This document shows, one piece after another, positions 7,822 to 12,487 of a stretch of DNA of 12,487 bases. The notes under the pieces were generated by a model, which was not told where the DNA came from, made no database searches, and saw only the letters and a program-made list of their open reading frames with translations. The position numbers and the translations under genes were made by a program. Numbering within the stretch: position 1 is the stretch's first letter; each line of letters opens with the position of its first letter. The stretch is taken from contig JACQUC010000112.1 in NCBI GenBank assembly GCA_016210495.1, positions 1-12,487 of the forward strand, in the 5' to 3' direction. Source of the stretch: Chloroflexota bacterium (lineage in GTDB: Bacteria > Chloroflexota > FW602-bin22 > JACPRP01).

Positions 7822-7856
7822 CCCCGACACATTCCTTGCCACGAGATGTATCGGGG
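7822..7856 (-). repeat. Hairpin in the leader of the polysaccharide operon
   Basis: CCCCGACACAT (7822-7832) pairs with ATGTATCGGGG (7846-7856) around a 13-base loop. On the plus strand one position is a C-A mismatch, but on the minus-strand transcript it becomes a G-U wobble. The structure is therefore complete only in the leader RNA of the wzz-like gene. No T-run follows. It could be a leader structure or another dispersed repeat. Confidence 0.5.
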
Positions 7857-7886
7857 CCAGCAGCCGAGGGGACTGGGCCGCGCTTC

Positions 7887-7920
7887 GCTTTGCCTTGCCG
7901 TGGGCCGGCAAGGCGTAAGC
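7887..7920 (-). repeat. Strong stem-loop at the 5' end of the polysaccharide mRNA
   Basis: GCCTTGCC (7892-7899) and GGCAAGGC (7907-7914) form a perfect 8-bp stem around a 7-base loop, extended by GCTT/AAGC at 7887-7890 and 7917-7920. With the predicted minus-strand promoter at 7930-7959, transcription would begin near 7921-7923. The hairpin would then sit almost at the 5' end, where such structures can protect mRNA from decay. It lacks a T-run and is not a typical terminator. Confidence 0.5.
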
Positions 7921-7929
7921 TCACGTAGC

Positions 7930-7959
7930 ACTGTAGCAGAAACTCATCACGCTTGTCAA
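7930..7959 (-). promoter_or_regulatory. Predicted promoter of the polysaccharide operon
   Basis: On the minus strand TTGACA (7954-7959) is followed after 18 bases by TACAGT (7930-7935), preceded by TG in the extended -10 position. Its -35 lies six bases from the -35 of the opposite promoter, forming the inverted repeat TGTCAA-N6-TTGACA. The sites are seen by eye; activity is inferred. Confidence 0.55.
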
Positions 7960-7965
7960 TGTCAC

Positions 7966-7993
7966 TTGACATTAGAACAAATGTTCGTATACT
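7966..7993 (+). promoter_or_regulatory. Predicted promoter of the RecA-paralogue gene
   Basis: TTGACA (7966-7971), a 16-base spacer and TATACT (7988-7993) form a good sigma-70-type promoter on the plus strand. Transcription should start near 8000, leaving a leader of about 30 bases. The LexA box at 7975-7986 lies wholly inside the spacer, so a bound repressor would block RNA polymerase. Confidence 0.7.
7975..7986. promoter_or_regulatory. LexA (SOS) box
   Basis: GAACAAATGTTC is a perfect inverted repeat matching the GAAC-N4-GTTC LexA/DinR operator known from Gram-positive bacteria and also described for Chloroflexota. Flanking A and G (7974, 7987) are near the extended consensus CGAAC-N4-GTTCG. 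Its place between the -35 and -10 of a RecA-like gene strongly supports a functional operator. Confidence 0.8.
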
Positions 7994-8031
7994 ATTGGCA
8001 TATAGACGTATGATCGGGAGGCTGAACGGGA

Positions 8032-8940
8032 GTGACCCGAACACCGGCGCAAAAGCACGAGGTGCTGGAAGAGGTCATTCGCGAGCTGGAGCGGCGCTTC
8101 GGCCCTGGCGTCGTCTACAGGGTATCACAGGCCAGGCCGAAGGTCGGAGAGATCGCCGTCGCCACGGGCTCCCTCGGCCTGGACAGGGCGACCGGGATAG
8201 GCGGCGTGCCCCGCGGTCGCATCACGGAGATTCTGGGAGCGGAGTCCAGCGGCAAGACAACGCTGACTTGCCACATTATCGCCAACGCTCAGAAGGGCCA
8301 CGGGCTGGCCGTCCTCGTCGACGCCGAGCACAGCGCAGATACGGAGGCTATGGCTCGCTGCGGCGCGAACCTCTCGGACCTGATACTCGCCGTCCCCGGT
8401 ACGGTGGAAGAGGCGCTGGAAATGACCGACATACTGATCCGTTGTGGCGCCCTGGACGCCCTCGTCTTCTCGTCCTCGTCTGCCCTGTTCTGCCTGCCCC
8501 GGAGTGGCCGTTCCGTTCATTATCTTCTCTCCAGGGCGCTGCGCAACATAAACGTCTCCCTTAAGGGTTCGCCGACCGCGCTGGTATTCGTAGGGCCTTC
8601 ATCCTTCCACGCGAGCATGCGGATCGAGCTGCTTCCTGTCAGGCCCATCTTTCAGCCGGGCGGGGACATAGGCGGCATTCGTGTCCGCGCCAGACTGTCG
8701 AAGAACAGGTTCGCCACGCCGTCGGCGGTGGCCGAATTCGACATCTTGGAGGAGAAAGGCATACATCGCGAGGCCGAGCTCTTCGATTTGGGCTGTGCCA
8801 TCGGCGCCATCGAGAAGATGCCTCTCGGCTTCGTCTTCGGTAGAGAGTTCCTGGGGAGAGGACGCGAGAGGGCAATCATAGCATTGGAGAAGGACAGGGG
8901 GTTAGCAGAGAAGCTGGAGAGGGTGCTTGGGGAACTGTAG
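8032..8940 (+). CDS. Degenerate RecA paralogue, SOS-box controlled
   Basis: This 302-residue protein aligns with RecA over its core. Conserved parts are the N-terminal helix and RRFGPG, the GSLGLD strand, GIGGVPRGRITEI, P-loop GAESSGKTT (69-77, Lys75), DAEH (97-100), AEFDILEEKGI (234-244) and LGRGRERA (274-281). Key differences: the Walker B strand ending in Asp in RecA (VVDSVAAL) reads VFSSSSAL (145-152). The stretch holding DNA-binding loop L1 is about eight residues shorter. The FINQ strand end and loop L2 are replaced by FVGPSS with about 20 residues missing. RecA's long acidic tail is also absent. It may bind ATP but probably neither hydrolyses it normally nor forms a strand-exchange filament. 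The GTG start has GGGAGG ten bases upstream. A role in modulating RecA or in SOS signalling is inferred. Confidence 0.88.
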   Translation: MTRTPAQKHEVLEEVIRELERRFGPGVVYRVSQARPKVGEIAVATGSLGLDRATGIGGVPRGRITEILGAESSGKTTLTCHIIANAQKGHGLAVLVDAEHSADTEAMARCGANLSDLILAVPGTVEEALEMTDILIRCGALDALVFSSSSALFCLPRSGRSVHYLLSRALRNINVSLKGSPTALVFVGPSSFHASMRIELLPVRPIFQPGGDIGGIRVRARLSKNRFATPSAVAEFDILEEKGIHREAELFDLGCAIGAIEKMPLGFVFGREFLGRGRERAIIALEKDRGLAEKLERVLGEL

Positions 8941-9038
8941 CCGCACCGTGCATCACGCGCTTGCCCCCGCGCAGGCTGATGAACCTTAACTCGATCGGGT
9001 AGTCACGATAGCATACATACTGCTATGGCAAGCCCGCT

Positions 9039-9065
9039 GGCCGGTCTAAAGACACGGCCGCTACG
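9039..9065 (-). repeat. GTAG-hairpin repeat, copy A
   Basis: On the minus strand CGTAGC leads into a stem made of GGCCG, a one-base bulge, GTC, a TTTA loop, GAC and CGGCC. The plus-strand arms are 9039-9046 and 9051-9059, with the bulge at 9054. The design matches copies D and E near 1350-1470. It lies between the convergent RecA-paralogue and DUF1385 genes and has no T-run. Confidence 0.6.
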
Positions 9066-9081
9066 TCCCCCCATCTCCCCC

Positions 9082-9183
9082 TAGCCTCAGTGTCTTCAGA
9101 CCCAACCCGTTGCCGCGCCCCCGGCGCCCCGTAGCGTCGGCTCCAAGTCCGTAGCGTCGGCGTCCTTAGACCCAACCCGTCGG
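9082..9183 (+). repeat. Two imperfect direct repeats of a TAGC/GAC element
   Basis: AGACCCAACCCGT occurs exactly at 9098-9110 and 9168-9180, 70 bases apart, each preceded by TAGC and a GTC-loop-GAC mini-stem with a TTCA or CTTA loop. CCGTAGCGTCGGC also appears twice, at 9129-9141 and 9149-9161. They look like decayed or partial copies of the GTAG-hairpin element. The 271 bases between the RecA-paralogue and DUF1385 stops contain these repeats and copy A, and no gene that I can see. Confidence 0.55.
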
Positions 9184-9211
9184 CCTCCTTGCTCGCCCCG
9201 AGGCAATCGCC

Positions 9212-10129
9212 CTACGGACGGACCGCGGAGACGGCTGGCACCGTCCCAATCTGGCTGACACGCTCTTGCTCGGCGGCAACCACGTGCTTCAGGGCCGCGA
9301 TGGCCACCTCCACTTGATCGGGGGTGGGCTGCCTGGTGGTCAGCGATTGGAGCGCAAGGCCTGGCGCCAGCAGCATCTTCACGAATAAGTTGCGGTGGTG
9401 CAACGCGCCAAGCTTGATCAGCTCGTAGGCGACGGCGGCGATAACAGGCACGAGCACGATCCGCGAGATGACGCGGATTTCAAAAGGCGGGCGTCCGAGC
9501 GCCACGAAGGCCACGAAGGACACGAGCATCACGACGAGCAGGAAGCTGGTGCCACACCGTGGGTGAGCCGTGCTGTACTTCTCGACCACATCGACCACCA
9601 GCGGTGCACCGTCCTCGTGGGCGTTGACAGCCTTGTGCTCGGCCCCATGGTACGCAAACACGCGGCGGACGTCCGGTATGAAGCCCACGGCGCCAATGTA
9701 GCCCACGAGCATCCCCAGGCGGATCGCTTTCTCGACGACGTTGCTCACCACCGAAGAGGTGATGTATTGGTCGACGATGCCGACGAGCAGGACTGGTAGC
9801 ACGAAGAAAAGCGATAGGGCCATGGCGAGGGAGATGGCGAGAGTTCCCCACATCACGCGTGGTGTCATCTCCACGGCTTCCTCTGCCGCCGCGATTTTCG
9901 CAGAGAACAGCAGCGTGCGAACGCCCAGAACCATAGTGTCCCAAAGCAAAAGCACGCCGCGGATGAAAGGCCTCTTCGCCCACTTACTGGCATAGAGCGC
10001 CCCGGTGAGGCGCTCGGAGTGGATCAAGATGTTGCCCGAGGGCTCGCGAACGGCGACGGCCATGTCGAACTGTCCCCGCATCATCACGCCCTCGATTACT
10101 GCCTGACCCCCGTATGTTGGCTTGCTCAA
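9212..10129 (-). CDS. DUF1385 (YqhQ-like) multi-pass membrane protein
   Basis: This 305-residue protein of unknown function opens with the family signature GGQAVIEGVMMRG (7-19). It then has hydrophobic helices at about 95-118, 138-152, 195-212 and 220-240, the conserved histidine motif YHGAEHKAVNAHE (160-172) and HPRCGTSF (189-196). These His, Glu and Cys residues could bind metal; that is inferred. An in-frame extension reaches 10375, but it is low-complexity, crosses a palindromic repeat and overlaps rpmE. The TTG at 10129 has AGAGGGG upstream and begins just before the signature. In Firmicutes the same family often lies next to rpmE and prfA; here rpmE is directly upstream. Confidence 0.9.
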   Translation of the reverse strand: MSKPTYGGQAVIEGVMMRGQFDMAVAVREPSGNILIHSERLTGALYASKWAKRPFIRGVLLLWDTMVLGVRTLLFSAKIAAAEEAVEMTPRVMWGTLAISLAMALSLFFVLPVLLVGIVDQYITSSVVSNVVEKAIRLGMLVGYIGAVGFIPDVRRVFAYHGAEHKAVNAHEDGAPLVVDVVEKYSTAHPRCGTSFLLVVMLVSFVAFVALGRPPFEIRVISRIVLVPVIAAVAYELIKLGALHHRNLFVKMLLAPGLALQSLTTRQPTPDQVEVAIAALKHVVAAEQERVSQIGTVPAVSAVRP

Positions 10130-10174
10130 GCTTCCCCTCTGGCAAACACGAGTCTCCCCAGCTTCCCCGCCCAA

Positions 10175-10240
10175 GCAGGGGACAAGCCCCTGCACTACGG
10201 TCTTCAATTCCTGCCTGTAGTGCGGGGGCTTGTCCCCCGC
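10175..10240. repeat. Inverted pair of GTAG-hairpins (copies F and G)
   Basis: Two hairpins face each other. Copy F (minus) has stem GCAGGGG/CCCCTGC at 10175-10181 and 10187-10193. Copy G (plus) has GCGGGGG/CCCCCGC at 10222-10228 and 10234-10240. Both have the same 5-base loop (CTTGT) and are preceded by GTAGT. The 21-base arms 10178-10198 and 10217-10237 match as inverted repeats at 20 of 21 bases. The A-T pair in F is a G-C pair in G, so stem pairing is kept. The pair lies in the spacer between rpmE and DUF1385 and would fold in their shared transcript. Confidence 0.75.
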
Positions 10241-10268
10241 TCCCCGACACCTGCCCTCGAGCCCTGGC

Positions 10269-10589
10269 CTAACTCTCGGCGCTCTCGCTCTCGCTCTCGC
10301 CTTCCGGCGGCGGAGGGCTCTCGGCGTGCTCTGGAGCAGCGCGCTCAGCCCGGGGTGCCGGAGCGGATGTGACACGCTCGGCTGGTTTTGCGGCCGCGCC
10401 GAGCCGGCGCATAAACCGCTCCACCTGTCCTCCGGTGTCCAGCATGCGCTGCTGTCCGGTGAAGAACGGATGGCAGTGCGAGCACACCTCGACCTTGAGC
10501 AGTGGCTTGGTCGATCTGGTCTTGAAACTCGTGCCGCAAGCGCATACTACCTGAGCCTCGACGAATTTTGGATGAATGCCTTTCTTCAT
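10269..10589 (-). CDS. rpmE: 50S ribosomal protein L31, zinc-binding form with acidic tail
   Basis: This is a 106-residue protein of the large ribosomal subunit. Residues 1-65 are ordinary L31: MKKGIHP start, CAC (Cys16, Cys18) and CSHC (Cys36, Cys39) zinc ligands, then [15 protein letters not shown]. The remaining 40 or so residues are an unusual tail rich in Ala, Pro, Glu and Ser ending ESESESAES; bacterial L31 is normally about 66-80 residues. The ATG at 10589 matches the family start, although the frame is open to an ATG at 10631. It lies 79 bases after rpmA. The CxC/CxxC set is the zinc-containing type, which can serve as a zinc store in other bacteria. Confidence 0.95.
   Translation of the reverse strand: MKKGIHPKFVEAQVVCACGTSFKTRSTKPLLKVEVCSHCHPFFTGQQRMLDTGGQVERFMRRLGAAAKPAERVTSAPAPRAERAAPEHAESPPPPEGESESESAES
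10281..10298. repeat. Hexanucleotide tandem repeat GCTCTC x3
   Basis: Three perfect copies of GCTCTC lie inside the 3' end of rpmE and encode the alternating Glu-Ser tail of L31. The unit is a multiple of three, so copy-number changes would alter tail length without a frameshift. Confidence 0.7.
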
Positions 10590-10668
10590 AATGCTACGAA
10601 AACCCCTTATAAAATATGGGCGGCCGGCCATCAGTTCACGGTAGTGTCGGCTGACGACTGGTCACCCA

Positions 10669-10926
10669 TCAAGCGACAGCGTATATGCTGACTTTCTTTC
10701 TTTCTTTTGTGGCATGCTCGAACTTGACGGCACCATCGATCAGGGCGAACAGCGTGTGGTCCTTGCCCAGTCCCACGTTATTACCCGCGTGAATGCACGT
10801 ACCTCGCTGGCGCACCAATATGGTACCTGCTCTTACCAACTCACCACCAAACCGCTTGACGCCCAGCCGCTTGGACTGGCTATCGCGACCGTTACGCGAG
10901 CTGCCAACTCCCTTCTTATGAGCCAT
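10669..10926 (-). CDS. rpmA: 50S ribosomal protein L27
   Basis: This 85-residue protein of the large subunit has an N-terminus that reaches toward the peptidyl-transferase centre. The sequence is canonical: [52 protein letters not shown]. It starts directly with MAHKK and lacks the cleaved extension of Firmicutes L27. The ATG has a very strong AGGAGGTGA upstream. It is 34 bases downstream of rplU, the standard L21-L27 pair. The small YsxB/Prp gene that sits between them in Firmicutes is absent, consistent with no cleavable extension. Confidence 0.98.
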   Translation of the reverse strand: MAHKKGVGSSRNGRDSQSKRLGVKRFGGELVRAGTILVRQRGTCIHAGNNVGLGKDHTLFALIDGAVKFEHATKERKKVSIYAVA

Positions 10927-10960
10927 TCAGTTTCACCTCCTCCAATCGTTACGGCTGCCG

Positions 10961-11278
10961 TCAGGCGATGCCAGGAACTATCTCCTCGATGGCCAGGTGG
11001 GTGTAGGTCTGGCGATGCCCCAGCTTTCGCCTGTAGCGAACCTTGGGCTTGTACCTAAACACGATGATCTTCTCGCCCTTTCCCTCGCCAATTACCTTGG
11101 CAATGACCTTGGCACCCGGCACCGTCGGCTGGCCTATCGCCACCTGGTCGTCGGACACCAGGAGAACACGGTCTAGCTCGATGGTCTGGCCAGGCTCGGC
11201 CTGAATCCTCTCGACCTCGATGACCTGACCCTCGGATACCTTGTATTGTCTTCCGCCTGTCTCGACGACTGCGTACAC
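10961..11278 (-). CDS. rplU: 50S ribosomal protein L21
   Basis: This 105-residue protein binds 23S rRNA in the large subunit. Family features are [18 protein letters not shown] at the start, [18 protein letters not shown] and the C-terminal [17 protein letters not shown]. The frame is open further upstream, including an ATG at 11311. The GTG at 11278 gives the normal family length and has GGAGGAG six bases upstream. It is the first gene of the ribosomal-protein run, only about 43 bases from the predicted transcription start. Confidence 0.97.
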   Translation of the reverse strand: MYAVVETGGRQYKVSEGQVIEVERIQAEPGQTIELDRVLLVSDDQVAIGQPTVPGAKVIAKVIGEGKGEKIIVFRYKPKVRYRRKLGHRQTYTHLAIEEIVPGIA

Positions 11279-11284
11279 AGTTAG

Positions 11285-11291
11285 CTCCTCC
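11285..11291 (-). promoter_or_regulatory. Ribosome binding site deciding the rplU start
   Basis: GGAGGAG on the minus strand lies six bases before the GTG at 11278. It falls inside the longer reading frame, which argues that the in-frame ATG at 11311 is not the real start. Confidence 0.8.
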
Positions 11292-11327
11292 ACGCCTGTC
11301 AAGCTGTCCATCGGTAACACTGTTGGG

Positions 11328-11357
11328 ATTATACCAATACCCGGAAAGCGTTGTCAA
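11328..11357 (-). promoter_or_regulatory. Near-consensus promoter of the rplU-rpmA operon
   Basis: TTGACA (11352-11357), an 18-base spacer and TATAAT (11328-11333), with TGG before the -10 forming an extended -10. All twelve core bases match the sigma-70 consensus. Transcription should start near 11321, shortly upstream of rplU. The -35 begins in the T-rich tail of the terminator of the preceding gene. Confidence 0.88.
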
Positions 11358-11360
11358 GGA

Positions 11361-11403
11361 AAAACAGACAAACGAGCGGGTGGCCCTGTTCCGGGCCACC
11401 CGC
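11361..11403 (-). terminator. Intrinsic terminator of the DUF11-repeat gene
   Basis: GCGGGTGGCCC (11376-11386) and GGGCCACCCGC (11393-11403) form a perfect 11-bp GC-rich stem with a 6-base loop. On the minus strand a T-rich tail (TCGTTTGTCTGTTTTT) follows. It lies about 60 bases after the stop at 11466 and directly before the rplU promoter, so it insulates the two transcription units. Confidence 0.88.
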
Positions 11404-11465
11404 TGCATTCTTGCCATTTTGCCGCGGCCACGGGAGACCACGCCCGCCGTGGCTTGGCGCCGATT

Positions 11466-12487
11466 CTACCAACTCGCGGCGTAAGCGTTGACGATGACCG
11501 GCAGGAATAGCCTGTAATTGCCAATGTTTATCGTCGCCGTCTTGCTCGTCTGGTTGCCGCTGCTGTCGGCGATACTGGCGGTATTGACGACGCTTGTCGC
11601 CGCATTGCTGTTCACCGTTGCTCTGAACGTGACCGTCACGGTGTTGCTGGCGCTGACGGTGCCGTTCCACCGCACCTGATTGCTGGTAGAGTCGTAGGTC
11701 GGCGGCGTGGTGCTGCTCGAGGCCGCGGAGTCGGCCACGTAAGCGAGCCCGGTGGGAACCGTGTCCGTCACCCACGACGTGGTGTCGCCGGTGCCGGTGT
11801 TGACTACTCTGATGGTGTAGGTCACGACGTCGCCGGGACTGGCAGACGAGGCGCTCGCCGTCTTGCTCGACGAGGAGATGATCGGCGCGCCGGACACGAC
11901 GTTGGCGGTCGCCGAGAACGCGTCGTCTTCGCCCGTGCCATCGTCGAGCGTCGCCGTGTTCGAGATGGTCGAGCCCACCTGAGCGTTGCCGTTCACCGTC
12001 ACCCTCATAGTGATCGTCACCCGCGATCCGACGTTCACCGTGCCACTCCACGACAGCGTATTCGACGCAAACGTGGGCGCGTTGCCGGAGCTAGAGGAGC
12101 TTGCGGCGTAGGTCGTGTTCGCCGGCACGGGATCGGTCAGCGTCACGTTGCCCGCCGCGGTGCCGTTGTTGAATATCACAATCGTGTAGGTGAGAACACC
12201 GCCGGGGAACATCGACGTTGGGCTCACGGACTTGCTGGAATCCGTAAAGTGCGGCAGCGTCGTGGTGGTCGTGGCCGTGGCCGTGCTAGTGACGGTCCCT
12301 AGACCGTTGTCCACCTGGGCGGTGTTGGTGATCAAGGTGCCGTCTGGCAGCGGCGAGTTGACGGTGGCGCGGTAAGTTATGACCACCGGCGTGCCGACTG
12401 CAACCGACCCGTTCCAGAGGACGTTGCCGCCGCTGTACGACGGCGTGCCCGCCGTCGCCGCCACGGAGCTCGCGACGTAGGTGAGGT
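11466..12487 (-). CDS. Secreted DUF11-repeat surface protein, N-terminus cut off by the window edge
   Basis: At least 340 codons are open to the right edge. The visible part holds about two and a half DUF11-type beta-sandwich repeats of some 115 residues. Each has a GDVVTYTIRVVNTGT-like strand, a TDTVPTGLAYVADS-like strand, a WNGTV strand and an NTASI-like end. Composition is very rich in Ser, Thr, Ala, Val and Gly with few charges, typical of surface stalks. It ends in YRLFLPVIVNAYAASW with no LPXTG motif and no basic membrane anchor. Short FLPV/YLPL-type endings are frequent in secreted Chloroflexota proteins, which I take as a possible sorting or anchoring signal. The true start and signal peptide lie beyond the window. 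It is unlikely to be an enzyme. Confidence 0.88.
   Translation of the reverse strand, partial: LTYVASSVAATAGTPSYSGGNVLWNGSVAVGTPVVITYRATVNSPLPDGTLITNTAQVDNGLGTVTSTATATTTTTLPHFTDSSKSVSPTSMFPGGVLTYTIVIFNNGTAAGNVTLTDPVPANTTYAASSSSSGNAPTFASNTLSWSGTVNVGSRVTITMRVTVNGNAQVGSTISNTATLDDGTGEDDAFSATANVVSGAPIISSSSKTASASSASPGDVVTYTIRVVNTGTGDTTSWVTDTVPTGLAYVADSAASSSTTPPTYDSTSNQVRWNGTVSASNTVTVTFRATVNSNAATSVVNTASIADSSGNQTSKTATINIGNYRLFLPVIVNAYAASW

Noticed and set aside
7953..8564. Plus-strand frame of 203 codons starting upstream of the RecA paralogue
   Set aside because: It overlaps the RecA-like frame, is low-complexity and Arg/Gly-rich, and starts upstream of the -10 element.
8941..8975. Another GTAG-hairpin overlapping the stop of the RecA paralogue
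   Set aside because: It shares only GTAGCCGCA with copy D and its arms pair poorly, so it may be chance.
10130..10375. 82-residue N-terminal extension of the DUF1385 protein
   Set aside because: It crosses the palindromic repeat and overlaps rpmE; the TTG at 10129 has a good ribosome site right before the family signature.
10590..10668. Separate promoter for rpmE in the AT-rich spacer
   Set aside because: TATAAG-like bases are present, but no convincing -35 at the right distance was found.

Overview
The window is GC-rich bacterial DNA in which almost every gene lies on the minus strand. The sequence suggests a member of the Chloroflexota. Four things point that way: a DUF11-repeat surface protein ending in a FLPVIV-type tail, a LexA box of the GAAC-N4-GTTC type, frequent TTG and GTG starts, and a stand-alone HAS-barrel gene beside a HerA-type ATPase. 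This assignment is inferred from gene content and style, not from a marker-gene phylogeny.

Layout on the minus strand, read from right to left. (1) At the right edge is the C-terminal part of a secreted DUF11-repeat protein, followed by a strong intrinsic terminator. (2) A near-consensus promoter then drives rplU (L21) and rpmA (L27), followed by rpmE (L31) and a DUF1385 membrane protein. (3) On the plus strand and convergent with DUF1385 is a degenerate RecA paralogue. It keeps the P-loop but has lost the Walker B aspartate and both DNA-binding loops. Its promoter has a perfect LexA/SOS box between the -35 and -10 elements. (4) Divergent from it, a tightly packed exopolysaccharide operon runs from about 7768 down to 1489. 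It encodes a Wzz/CapA-like chain-length protein, a BY-kinase, a CpsB-type PHP phosphatase, a long-form RmlA, a B12-binding radical SAM protein, RmlB and a HAS-barrel protein. Most junctions are 4-base overlaps or gaps under 25 bases. (5) After 239 bases holding two hairpin repeats comes a HerA/DUF87 ATPase, cut off by the left edge.

How the genes fit together: the Wzz protein, kinase and phosphatase form the usual tyrosine-phosphorylation control module for polymer length and export. RmlA and RmlB make dTDP-glucose and dTDP-4-keto-6-deoxyglucose. The radical SAM enzyme between them is translationally coupled and may modify a sugar, glycan or lipid. The HAS-barrel protein and the HerA ATPase look like a DNA-processing pair placed downstream of this operon.

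The least ordinary items are the SOS-box-controlled RecA paralogue without DNA-binding loops, its back-to-back promoter with the polysaccharide operon, and a family of intergenic hairpins. The hairpins share the pattern GTAG plus a stem, sit mainly in inverted pairs, and differ between copies by compensating stem changes. No tRNA, rRNA, CRISPR array or insertion sequence was seen.
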